Below, piece by piece: positions 46,006 to 56,265 of a stretch of 64,000 nucleotides of DNA (its first letter is position 1; every line of letters starts with the position of its first letter). The stretch comes from Pseudomonadota bacterium (GTDB lineage Bacteria; Pseudomonadota; Gammaproteobacteria; Xanthomonadales; Wenzhouxiangellaceae), in NCBI GenBank assembly GCA_013285445.1, contig CP053448.1, positions 1,364,001-1,428,000 on the forward strand. Reading direction: 5' to 3'. Below the pieces are notes generated by a model. It was not told the origin of the DNA. It did not search any database and saw only the letters and a program-made list of their open reading frames with translations. Made by a program: the position numbers and the translations under genes.

Positions 46006-46811
46006 CGCTGCGCGCGGTCGCCATTGCAGCAGTCTGTATCGGCCTGCTGGGCGCGTGCGCGCCGTGGCAGCCGGCCGAGCGACCGGGTGAATCCCCGGCC
46101 CGGCCGCGCGTGATCGATCCGGCGCCACTGTTCCACGAGGTAGCGCGCGGCGATACGCTGTATTCGATCGCGTTTCGCTACGGGCTGGACTGGCGCCGGG
46201 TGGCGCGCTGGAACGGCATCGATGCGCCCTACATTATTCGTCCGGGTCAGGAACTGCGCCTGTCCGCACCGCCGCGGCGGGCTGTACCCGCTGCCGGGCC
46301 GGCCCCCGCTCCGGCTCCGGCTCCCGGCCGTCCGCAGGAAGTCGACGGCACCGTCGAAGCGCCGGCAACCCCGGCGCCTGCCGCAAGCAATCCGCCGCTG
46401 CCGGCCGACAGTCATCGCAGCGAGCGCCCGCGGTCGGTGGCCGGGCTGGCCTGGCAGTGGCCGACACGCGGGCGGGTCAGCCGGCCTTTTGATGCGGCCG
46501 CCACCCGCAAGGGCATCGGAATTGCGGGGACGGCCGGCCAGCCGGTTTGGGCGGCAGCCGATGGTCGAGTGGTCTACAGCGGAACCGCGCTGATCGGCTA
46601 CGGCGAGCTGATCATCATCAAGCATTCCGACGAGTTGCTGTCGGCCTATGGCCACAACCGGCGTCGCCTGGTCAACGAGGGGGATCGCATCGAGCGGGGT
46701 CAGCAGATCGCGGAGATGGGCACCGACGACCGGCGCGAGGACGTGCTGCACTTTGAAATCCGCCGCAACGGCGAGCCGGTCAATCCGCTTGATTACCTGC
46801 CGAAAAGATGA
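45999..46811 (+). CDS. nlpD: NlpD-like murein hydrolase activator lipoprotein
   Basis: This 270-residue outer-membrane lipoprotein starts at a GTG (45999) inside the end of yqaA. The lipobox LLGAC is at about residue 18. A LysM domain follows (HEVARGDTLYSIAFRYGLDW, IRPGQELRL), then a Pro/Ala-rich linker and an M23-type domain (WPTRGRVSRPFDA, GIAGTAGQPVWAAADGRVVY, DDRREDVLHFEIRRNGEPVNPLDYL). The expected zinc ligands of active M23 enzymes are not complete, as in NlpD/EnvC, which activate amidases. rpoS, the usual next gene, is absent. Confidence 0.9.
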   Translation: MVALRAVAIAAVCIGLLGACAPWQPAERPGESPARPRVIDPAPLFHEVARGDTLYSIAFRYGLDWRRVARWNGIDAPYIIRPGQELRLSAPPRRAVPAAGPAPAPAPAPGRPQEVDGTVEAPATPAPAASNPPLPADSHRSERPRSVAGLAWQWPTRGRVSRPFDAAATRKGIGIAGTAGQPVWAAADGRVVYSGTALIGYGELIIIKHSDELLSAYGHNRRRLVNEGDRIERGQQIAEMGTDDRREDVLHFEIRRNGEPVNPLDYLPKR

Positions 46812-47169
46812 GCGCGGCCAGGGCCCGGCGATTCTCGCTCATGAGTACGTTGAACGTGCGCGACGCTGCGTGCAGGGTCATGCACTCGATCCCGATGCCG
46901 TGACGAATGAACTGCAGCTGCAAGGCGTGCGGCAGAATCTGCTGGCGCTGCCCGATACCGATGATGACCAGTTCGGGCTGCAGCGCGATCAGCGGCTCGG
47001 CGGCGTTTTCATCAAGCTGTTCGAGTGCCGAGACCGGCCACTCTGGATCCAGATAGCGTGCGCCGACGACCAGGCTGCGGCGGTACCAGCGGTCGCCGAT
47101 GCAGATTCCGCGATCCTCGATCCGGCCGATAAGGTAGTGATTGCCGGCGGTGTGCTCGGTCAGCTCCAT
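46780..47169 (-). CDS. Mth938-like domain protein (DUF498/DUF598)
   Basis: The protein has 129 residues of the Mth938/AAMDC-like fold: HYLIGRIEDRGICIGDRWYRRSLVVGA, PELVIIGIGQRQQILPHALQ and GIGIECMTLHAASRTFNVLMSENRRALAALIF. Function is unknown. In other bacteria it sits near sec or envelope genes. Its C-terminal 32 bases overlap the 3' end of the convergent nlpD. yhbY lies 2 bases upstream on the same strand. Confidence 0.85.
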   Translation of the reverse strand: MELTEHTAGNHYLIGRIEDRGICIGDRWYRRSLVVGARYLDPEWPVSALEQLDENAAEPLIALQPELVIIGIGQRQQILPHALQLQFIRHGIGIECMTLHAASRTFNVLMSENRRALAALIFSAGNQAD

Positions 47170-47171
47170 GT

Positions 47172-47465
47172 TCAGCGGGGCAGTGCGATGCGCGGCTTTT
47201 CGGGATTGCGCCGATACAGGCAGACGATCTGGCCAATACGCTGCACAAGCTCGGCATGGGTCTGGTCGAGCAGCCGGTCGATCCAGCTGCGCCGTCGCTC
47301 GCGATCGGCGCGCAGCCTGACCTTGATCAGTTCATGGTGCGCCAGCGCCTGCTCAACTTCGTCCATGACGTTGTCGGTCAGGCCCTTGTCGGCTACGATC
47401 ACCACGGGATCGAGGTCGTGACTGAGGCCGCGCAGATGTTTTTTCTGGGTGTTGGTCAGAGGCAT
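47172..47465 (-). CDS. yhbY: Ribosome-assembly RNA-binding protein YhbY
   Basis: This 97-residue CRM-domain protein has PLTNTQKKHLRGLSHDLDPVVIVADKGLTDNVM, HELIKVRLRA and a late LVQRIGQIVCLYRRNPEKPRI with the GxxG-like loop. It binds pre-50S particles. It is divergent from rlmE across 142 bases. That gap also carries AACCGGAAACC-type short repeats (47550–47575) with no clear role. Confidence 0.94.
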   Translation of the reverse strand: MPLTNTQKKHLRGLSHDLDPVVIVADKGLTDNVMDEVEQALAHHELIKVRLRADRERRRSWIDRLLDQTHAELVQRIGQIVCLYRRNPEKPRIALPR

Positions 47466-47607
47466 GACAGGTGCTGCTCCGATTAAGGTGGCAATGGTAA
47501 CTTGGATCGGGTTCCGGGTTCAGGATTCAGCGCGAACGTTTTTCGGAAACCGGAACCCGTAAACCGGAAACCGTTACCATCCCGAAGCAACGAACCAACG
47601 AATTATC

Positions 47608-48232
47608 GTGGATTGGAGAAAACGCCAACAGGCCGACCCTTACGTCAAGCGCGCGCGCGGCGGGGTATCGGGCGCGGGCGGCGTTCAAGCTGCTTGAGCT
47701 CGATGCCAGGGATCGGCTGTTTCGGCCGGGCCAGCGGGTTGTCGACCTGGGCGCGGCGCCCGGCAGCTGGAGTCAGGTGGCGCTGGAGAAAGTCGGCGCG
47801 AAAGGGCGCGTGATTGCGCTGGACATCCTGCCTATGGAACCGATCAAGGGCGTGACCTTCATCCAGGGCGATTTTCGGGAAGACGAGCCACTGGCGGCAC
47901 TTGAAATGGCCCTGGAAGGGGATACTGTTGACCTTGTGCTGTCGGATATGGCGCCCAATATCTCCGGTATCGGGCCCGCCGACCAGGCACGCAGCATTTA
48001 CCTGGCCGAGCTGGCGACTGCATTCGCCGGGCAATGGCTGGATCAAAGCGGTCATCTGGTGGTCAAAGCGTTTCAGGGTGAGGGTTTTGACGCGCTGCTG
48101 ACCGAACTCCGCGGCTGCTACCGGACAGTGCGGGTGCGCAAGCCTCCGGCTTCGAGGCCGGAGAGCCGTGAGATTTACCTGGTCGCCGAGGGGCGGCGGA
48201 ACCAGGCAGCAGCATTGACATCGTTGGCGTAA
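47608..48232 (+). pseudogene. rlmE: 23S rRNA 2'-O-methyltransferase RlmE, frameshifted as given
   Basis: RlmE (FtsJ) methylates U2552 of 23S rRNA. From the GTG at 47608 the frame gives DWRKRQQADPYVKRAR. It then loses register in a (CG)5 run (47650–47659) and soon stops. Adding one CG unit restores KRARAAGYRARAAFKLLELDARDRL and joins perfectly to VVDLGAAPGSWSQVALE, LPMEPIKGVTFIQGDFRE, LSDMAPNISG, VVKAFQGEGFD and [18 protein letters not shown]. Catalytic K, D, K, E residues are present downstream. The gene sits in its normal place before ftsH. Sequencing error in the CG run is a serious alternative to true decay. Confidence 0.9.
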
Positions 48233-48273
48233 AATCCACCCGGCACCATGACCCGGTCAACGGAGCGAGCAAC

Positions 48274-50193
<1,920 letters not shown>

Positions 50194-50205
50194 GCGACAC
50201 CGGCC

Positions 50206-51078
50206 ATGCCGGCGGTTGTCACCCAAGGACTGAGCCAGCGTATCCGCGCGGCTGCTGATGGCGCTCGTCCACTGGTCATGGGCGTGGTCAATGTCACGCC
50301 CGATTCGTTTTCGGACGGTGGGCAGTTCCTGGCGCCCGAGCGAGCGGTCGAGCATGCGCTCAGACTGGCCGCCGAGGGCGCGGACATTCTCGATATCGGC
50401 GGAGAGTCCACGCGCCCGGGCGCCGAGCCGGTCAATGAAGCCGCCGAGCTTGAGCGCGTACTGCCAGTGATCGAGGGTGTCGTAAACCGCACCGGAGTGC
50501 CGGTTTCCATCGACACCGTCAAGCCGGGCGTCATGCGTCGCGCCGTCGCCGCTGGCGCGGCAATGATCAACGATGTCAATGGCCTGCGTGCGCCAGGGGC
50601 AATCGATGCGGTGGCCGAACTGAACGTACCGGTGTGCATCATGCACATGCTCGGCGAGCCGCGCACCATGCAGGGCAATCCGGTCTACGCTTCGGTTGTC
50701 GACGATATCCGGGCATTCCTGCACGAGCGTGTGGAGGCCTGCCGCGCGGCCGGTATCGACCCGTCACGTATTGTGATCGACCCCGGTTTCGGGTTCGGCA
50801 AGACGCTTGAACACAATCTCGAGTTACTGGCCCGGTTCGACGAGATCGTGTCGCTGGGCATCCCGGTGCTGGCCGGCCTGTCGCGCAAGTCGATGCTCGG
50901 CGCGATCACGGGCCGGGAAAAACCGGCTGATCGGGTGGTTGCATCGGTCATCGCCCACGTGCTGGCAGTACAGAAGGGCGCGTCGATCGTGCGCGTTCAC
51001 GATGTGGCCGAAACCGTGGACGGTCTCCGGATGCTGGAGGCGCTCGATCGTCAGCGGAAAGAGTCAGGGGCGGCTTGA
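50206..51078 (+). CDS. folP: Dihydropteroate synthase
   Basis: FolP joins p-aminobenzoate to the pterin in folate synthesis and is the sulfonamide target. The 290-residue TIM-barrel protein has MGVVNVTPDSFSDGGQF, DIGGESTRPGAEPV, VSIDTVKPGVM, INDVNGL, CIMHMLGEPRTMQ, IDPGFGFGKTLEHN and GLSRKSMLGAITGR. The order ftsH–folP–glmM is conserved in gammaproteobacteria. Confidence 0.97.
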   Translation: MPAVVTQGLSQRIRAAADGARPLVMGVVNVTPDSFSDGGQFLAPERAVEHALRLAAEGADILDIGGESTRPGAEPVNEAAELERVLPVIEGVVNRTGVPVSIDTVKPGVMRRAVAAGAAMINDVNGLRAPGAIDAVAELNVPVCIMHMLGEPRTMQGNPVYASVVDDIRAFLHERVEACRAAGIDPSRIVIDPGFGFGKTLEHNLELLARFDEIVSLGIPVLAGLSRKSMLGAITGREKPADRVVASVIAHVLAVQKGASIVRVHDVAETVDGLRMLEALDRQRKESGAA

Positions 51079-51239
51079 GCGATCCGGCCGAGTGCGGGTG
51101 CCGGGCGGCGGCGTTTTCCGTGACACCGCCTGTTTGTGTCGTCACAGGTGCTTTCAATCTACAATGGCCGGGTCACTGTTCGCTGCGCGTTTGACTGGCA
51201 GCGGTTGTCCGATTCACGCCGGGAAGAGAGCCTGAAGCA

Positions 51240-52589
51240 ATGAAGTACTTTGGAACAGACGGCATTCGCGGGCGCGTTGGCGAGCCGCCGATCACCGCCG
51301 ATGTGGTGCTCAAGCTGGGATGGGCGGCCGGCCGCGTGCTGGCCGAAACTTTCGGTGAAGACGCAAGCGTGGTGATCGGCAAGGACACGCGTATTTCGGG
51401 CTACCTGCTTGAGTCGGCGCTGGAGGCGGGTTTCTCGGCGGCCGGAGTGAATATCCTGTTGCTGGGTCCGATGCCTACGCCGGCCATTGCGCATCTGACC
51501 CGCAGCATGCATGCTGCGGCCGGTATCGTGATCTCGGCTTCTCACAACCCGTTCGGGGATAACGGAATCAAGTTCTTCTCGCGCGAGGGCCAGAAGCTCG
51601 ATGATGCGCTGCAGGCCGCCATCGAGGCAAAGATGGACGATGCGATTGTCCAGGTTGCCCCGGAGCATCTGGGCAAGGCCAGGCGAATTGATGATGCCGT
51701 CGGCCGCTACGTCGAGTACTGCAAGGGCACGGTGACCTGGGGCACCCGGCTGGACAACCTCAAGCTCGTGGTTGATTGTGCCAATGGGGCGACTTACCGC
51801 ATCGCGCCGGAAGTGTTCAGGGAGCTGGGGGCGGAGGTCGTCAGCATCTTCGACCGGCCGGACGGGCTTAACATCAACCGTGAATGCGGCTCGACCCACC
51901 CCGGCAACCTGGCGCGCATGGTGACTGCCGAGCGGGCTGATCTCGGCGTGGCGTTTGACGGTGACGGTGACCGGGTAGTGATGGTTGACCACCGCGGCGA
52001 GCTGGTTGACGGTGATCAGATTCTCTATGTGCTGGCCGAGACACGGTGCACCAATGGCGGGCTGCGGGGGGGAGTTGTCGGCACCGTCATGAGCAATCTC
52101 GGACTGGAACAGGCTTTGAACGAACGGGGTATCGAGTTCGTGCGCAGCCCTGTCGGCGATCGGCATGTGCACAGGGCGCTGTCCGAGCGTGGCTGGCTGC
52201 TTGGCGGCGAGTCTTCCGGACATATCCTGTGCCTGGATCGAGCCAGCACCGGCTGCGGCATCGTCAGCGCGCTGCAGGTGCTTGAGGCGGTCGCCCGCAG
52301 CGGCCGCCCGCTGGCCAGCCTGACCGAAGGTATGACAAAGTGCCCGCAAGTGATGATCAACGTACCGGTCGACGGACGGACCTGCATTGACCTGGATGAC
52401 AACCCCGCGGTCGCCGCGGCAGTCAGCGAGATCGAAGCCGAGCTGGACGGACACGGTCGCGTCATTCTTCGCCCATCGGGCACCGAACCGGTGGTCCGGG
52501 TCACGGTTGAGGGCGCGGATGCCGCGCAGGTGCGGCAATTGGCCGAGCAGCTGGCCGGCCGGGTCAAATCGGCACTGGCGCTGCACTGA
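51240..52589 (+). CDS. glmM: Phosphoglucosamine mutase
   Basis: GlmM converts glucosamine-6-phosphate to glucosamine-1-phosphate for cell-wall precursors. The 449-residue enzyme begins KYFGTDGIRGRVGEPPIT. The phosphoserine is in GIVISASHNPFGDNGIKFF, the metal-binding loop is VAFDGDGDRVVMVD, the sugar loop GGESSGHI and the phosphate loop RPSGTEPVVRV. The ATG follows GGGAAGAGAGCCTGAAGCA. A 161-base gap separates it from folP. Confidence 0.97.
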   Translation: MKYFGTDGIRGRVGEPPITADVVLKLGWAAGRVLAETFGEDASVVIGKDTRISGYLLESALEAGFSAAGVNILLLGPMPTPAIAHLTRSMHAAAGIVISASHNPFGDNGIKFFSREGQKLDDALQAAIEAKMDDAIVQVAPEHLGKARRIDDAVGRYVEYCKGTVTWGTRLDNLKLVVDCANGATYRIAPEVFRELGAEVVSIFDRPDGLNINRECGSTHPGNLARMVTAERADLGVAFDGDGDRVVMVDHRGELVDGDQILYVLAETRCTNGGLRGGVVGTVMSNLGLEQALNERGIEFVRSPVGDRHVHRALSERGWLLGGESSGHILCLDRASTGCGIVSALQVLEAVARSGRPLASLTEGMTKCPQVMINVPVDGRTCIDLDDNPAVAAAVSEIEAELDGHGRVILRPSGTEPVVRVTVEGADAAQVRQLAEQLAGRVKSALALH

Positions 52590-52659
52590 TCTTCAACCCG
52601 GCTTGCGTCGTCCGGCCGCCTGAAGTCAGGTAGCCAGACCGGTTCCGGCGCGGAAGATA

Positions 52660-55578
52660 TCAGCTGGAATCAGGCACGTCGTGGTCAGCCACGCACACCG
52701 CATTGCGGCCGGACCTCTTGGCCTGGAAAAGCGCGGTATCGGCGGCGTTGAGCAATTCGGTCGCGGCGTTGGCGCTGTCAAAGGTGTCGGTCCCTGCCAC
52801 GCCGGCCGAAACGGTTACGTGTTGGCAGACTTTTGAGGCCCCATGCGCAATGGCGCTCGCCACGACGGCGTTGATCATCTGTCCGGCCACGATTCGGGCG
52901 CCAGCCGTTTCGGTATTGGGAAGCACCGCGACGAATTCCTCGCCGCCATAGCGCGCGACAAAGTCGGTCGCCCGCGCCAGGCATCCGGCGATCACCTCGA
53001 CCACCTGACGCAGGCAGTCGTCGCCTTTGAGATGGCCATGAACGTCGTTGTATTCCTTGAAGTGATCGATATCAATGACGATCAGGGAGAGGGGCTCGCT
53101 GTGCCGCCGGGCCCGGCCCCATTCGCGCTGGAGGGTCTCTTCGAGGTAGCGCCGGTTGGCAATACCGGTCAAACCGTCCATTCGGGCCTGCGAATGCAGC
53201 TTTCGGTTCGCTTCTTCAAGCGCTTCGGTTCGCTGGTGCACCACCCTGGCCAGCTCACTTTCCCGCCGGTGTGCGGCCCGCATCCGAATACCCCAGAGCA
53301 GGGACGCAAAGAGTGTGGCTGCTGCGGCGACAGAAAACGGAAACCAGATGGTCTGGTGGAATGGTGCAGCAGCGCGCAGTTGTATGCTGGCACCCTGTTC
53401 GTTCCAGAGCCCGTCATTGTTGGCGGCGATGACCTGGAAGACGTGTTCACCGCCCGGAATCGCGGTGAAATAGGCGACGCGCCGATTGCCGGCATCGGTC
53501 CATGGGGCGGCTTTGCCCAGGCGATACCGGAAACGGACCCGCTCGGGCACCGCAAGGCTCAGGCCGGTGTAGTGGATCTCGATGTTGCGCGCATCGGCTG
53601 GCAGAACGGGTAATTCGTCGGGCGGCATGGAATGGCCGTCAATGACCACCCGTTCGATCACGACCGGTGGCTTGACCGGATTGCGATTGATTTCCTCGGG
53701 ATGAAAGCGGACGATTCCGTTGATGGTCGGAACCCAGATGTGGCCGTCGGTGCCGCGCATCCCGGCCGGCTGACCGCCGCCGCTGGTCTCGGCGCTGAGC
53801 ATGCCGTCACGGGTATCCATGGACACAACGTCAAGGTGCTGCCGGCGACCTTCGGCGACGGCGTGCAGCTGTTCGACGACCAGGCCGTGAATGCCGCGGT
53901 TGCCGGTCAGCCAGAAGTGACCGCTGTCATCGGCGATGATGCGGGAGACGACAGAGTCCCCGAATCCGTGTTCCGGTCCGAACCGGAACAGCTTCCGGCC
54001 GTCGAAACGAAACAGACCACGGCCATAGGAACCGATCCAGATATGTCCGTCACCATCGGGATAAACCGCCCGCACATGCCCGACCCGGCCGCCAAACCGT
54101 TGCCGGAATCCGTGTTCTGGCAGCCCGTGGAAAACGCCCTGTATGGTCCCGATCCAAAGCAGCCCGTGTTCGTCCTCGGTAATGAACTGAACATGCCAGT
54201 CGGCGGTGTCGTCAACAGCGACAAACTGTCCCTGCAGCTGATCGTAGCGCAACAATCCCCTGTCGCCGCCGGCCCAGATGGTGTCGTCGGACTGCTGGTA
54301 CAGCGCCAGCACGGTTTGATGCTCTCTGGGCAGCGCGACGGGCTTGAACTGCCCGCCATCGAGGCGGAAGATGCCCCCACCGTGGGTGCCAACGAGCAGC
54401 TGGCCCGAACGGGTTGCCAGCAGGCTGTACACACACTGGTTGGCCAGGCCATCCCGGTGATCGTAGATGCGCTGCAGCCGTTGCTCATCAAAGTGACCCA
54501 GTCCCTCGCAGTTGAATCCCAGCCACAAACCGTCATCGCCTGGATCCGCGATGATGCTGGTCACTGCCCGCGTGCTCATGCCCCACTGGCGGTCACCGAA
54601 GGCAACGACCTTGCCCCGACGCAGCTGGCCGAGACCGTCGCCGTTCGTGCCGTACCAGAGGTTTCTCTCCCGATCCTCGTAGAGCGAGGTAAAGCGGTCG
54701 CCCAGCAGTCCATGCTCCGCTCCGAACGTCTCCCGGGTGCTGCCGGTGATGCGTACCAGACCTTCGCCCACCACTCCGGCCCAGATTGCCCTGTCCTGGT
54801 CTACCATCACGCTGCGTACCGAACTGTCGGCGTGGCGGGAGACCGGGATTGCCCGCGGCCGGTTGCTGGAATCGATATGGAGCAATCCCCGTTCTCCGGC
54901 GGCGTAAATGCCACCGGCGCCATCGGGTTCGAGTGCATAAATCATGTCCCGGGCAATGAAATGCTCGATACGGGTCAGCCCGTCATCGGGATCGCCCTGC
55001 CTGGCCACAACCAGCCCCCTCACGGTGCCGATAAACAGGCGTCCATCTGGTAGATGACTCAAGGTCCATACCGCCTCTGCAGGGAGCCCGTCTTCTGCAC
55101 GCCAACTGCTTACGCGGCCAGAGTCATCGATGTGGTAGAGGCCGTCGAGGGCGCCTACCCAGAGTCCGTCGTCGCTGGCGGTTGCCGCGGCCACTCTGCT
55201 GGTGATGCCGTGGGTCTCGATCGGCACCCGCTTGATGATGCGTCCGTCCGACCAGCTCAGGCCGCCGAATTCACCACTGATCCAGAAGCCGTCGCTGCCG
55301 TGACCGACGATGCGCAGCCGGCGGCCTGGAAGGTGCGTGTCCGGCATGCGCTCGAACCGGGTACCGTCAAAGCGCACCAGCCCGTCGAAGGTGGCCAGCC
55401 ACAGATAGCCTTGCGGACCCTGAACCATGCCGTTGATCGAATTCTGCGGCAGGCCATCCTGGCTGTTCCAGCTTGAATGAATGAAATGTCGAAGCAAGCG
55501 CTCGGGGCCCTGCGTCCAGGCCGGCAAAGCGGACAACAGCAGCATGCCGGCAAGAATCAGGCGCCTGATATCGGCCAT
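52660..55578 (-). CDS. Periplasmic propeller-sensor diguanylate cyclase
   Basis: The start at 55578 (an in-frame ATG lies 45 bases upstream) gives 972 residues with a signal peptide (LILAGMLLLSALPAWTQ). About 650 residues of Reg_prop beta-propeller repeats follow, such as SSWNSQDGLPQNSINGMVQG, AEDGLPAEAVWTLSHLPDGRLFIGT and DGDGHIWIGSYGRGL. Then come a Y_Y_Y domain, one transmembrane helix (IWFPFSVAAAATLFASLLWGI), a coiled coil and a GGDEF domain with active-site RYGGEEFVAVLPN. It should make cyclic di-GMP in the cytoplasm in response to a periplasmic signal. No inhibitory-site RxxD or histidine kinase domain was noticed. Ligand unknown. Confidence 0.9.
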   Translation of the reverse strand: MADIRRLILAGMLLLSALPAWTQGPERLLRHFIHSSWNSQDGLPQNSINGMVQGPQGYLWLATFDGLVRFDGTRFERMPDTHLPGRRLRIVGHGSDGFWISGEFGGLSWSDGRIIKRVPIETHGITSRVAAATASDDGLWVGALDGLYHIDDSGRVSSWRAEDGLPAEAVWTLSHLPDGRLFIGTVRGLVVARQGDPDDGLTRIEHFIARDMIYALEPDGAGGIYAAGERGLLHIDSSNRPRAIPVSRHADSSVRSVMVDQDRAIWAGVVGEGLVRITGSTRETFGAEHGLLGDRFTSLYEDRERNLWYGTNGDGLGQLRRGKVVAFGDRQWGMSTRAVTSIIADPGDDGLWLGFNCEGLGHFDEQRLQRIYDHRDGLANQCVYSLLATRSGQLLVGTHGGGIFRLDGGQFKPVALPREHQTVLALYQQSDDTIWAGGDRGLLRYDQLQGQFVAVDDTADWHVQFITEDEHGLLWIGTIQGVFHGLPEHGFRQRFGGRVGHVRAVYPDGDGHIWIGSYGRGLFRFDGRKLFRFGPEHGFGDSVVSRIIADDSGHFWLTGNRGIHGLVVEQLHAVAEGRRQHLDVVSMDTRDGMLSAETSGGGQPAGMRGTDGHIWVPTINGIVRFHPEEINRNPVKPPVVIERVVIDGHSMPPDELPVLPADARNIEIHYTGLSLAVPERVRFRYRLGKAAPWTDAGNRRVAYFTAIPGGEHVFQVIAANNDGLWNEQGASIQLRAAAPFHQTIWFPFSVAAAATLFASLLWGIRMRAAHRRESELARVVHQRTEALEEANRKLHSQARMDGLTGIANRRYLEETLQREWGRARRHSEPLSLIVIDIDHFKEYNDVHGHLKGDDCLRQVVEVIAGCLARATDFVARYGGEEFVAVLPNTETAGARIVAGQMINAVVASAIAHGASKVCQHVTVSAGVAGTDTFDSANAATELLNAADTALFQAKRSGRNAVCVADHDVPDSS

Positions 55579-55680
55579 GATCGGCAGACGGTGCTTGCTG
55601 CGGGGCAGGGGCGTCACTGTCATGGCCGGCAGGGTTGTCTCGTTTCTTCCGTTTTCGATGGTGCCGTCCGGGCGCCCGTG

Positions 55681-56265
55681 TCAGATCCGCGCAATTCGGG
55701 CGCGTCCGCGGGCGTGGTCCCGAACGGTCTCGGCGAAGGCGCGGCGCTGCGATTCGGGCAGGCTTATGATCAGGATGGCGCCGTCGGCATCGTAGGTCTC
55801 GTCTATTTTCCTGGCGCCGTGGACTGTCATCGCCTGGTGTGTCGCGTCGACGCAGTCGAACGGCAGCGTCAGGCGCAGCCTAACATGGCGAACGAGCGTT
55901 CGGCTGTCGGCTGCGCGAAGCACTTCAGCGGCGGTGCCGCCATAGGCCCGCGCCAGACCGCCGGCGCCGAGCTTGATGCCGCCAAAATGGCGCGTCACCA
56001 CGACAACAACACGGTCCATGTCCTGGCCATCGATGGCCTGCAGGATCGGCCGGCCGGCGGTACCACCAGGCTCGCCGTCGTCGTCGAAGCGATAGCGCTG
56101 GCCGACCTTCCAGGCCCAGCAGTTATGGCTGGCCGAGACATCGCTGGCCTGGTTGATGAAGGTCCGGGCGTCGGTTTCGTCGAGGCAGGGTGCGGCCCGG
56201 GCGATGAAGCGGCTGCGCTTGATGATTGCCTCATGACGAACGGGACCGGCCAGCGTGCGGCTCAT
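55681..56265 (-). CDS. yigZ: YigZ/IMPACT family protein
   Basis: The protein has 194 residues. The UPF0029 N-terminal domain shows EAIIKRSRFIARAAP, SHNCWAWKVGQ, DDDGEPGGTAGRPILQAID and VVVVVTRHFGGIKLGAGGLARAYG. A DUF1949-like C-terminal part follows. YigZ-type proteins bind nucleic acids, and the eukaryotic relative IMPACT restrains GCN2. The bacterial role is unclear. It overlaps xseA by 4 bases. Confidence 0.9.
   Translation of the reverse strand: MSRTLAGPVRHEAIIKRSRFIARAAPCLDETDARTFINQASDVSASHNCWAWKVGQRYRFDDDGEPGGTAGRPILQAIDGQDMDRVVVVVTRHFGGIKLGAGGLARAYGGTAAEVLRAADSRTLVRHVRLRLTLPFDCVDATHQAMTVHGARKIDETYDADGAILIISLPESQRRAFAETVRDHARGRARIARI

Noticed and set aside
47502..47813. A 103-codon frame across the rlmE start
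   Set aside because: It is the third frame through the rlmE N-terminus and shows none of its motifs; the RlmE residues lie in the other two frames.
53632..55053. A 473-codon plus-strand open frame opposite the propeller-GGDEF gene
   Set aside because: It mirrors the codon structure of the real gene; the opposite strand carries continuous Reg_prop repeats and a GGDEF domain.
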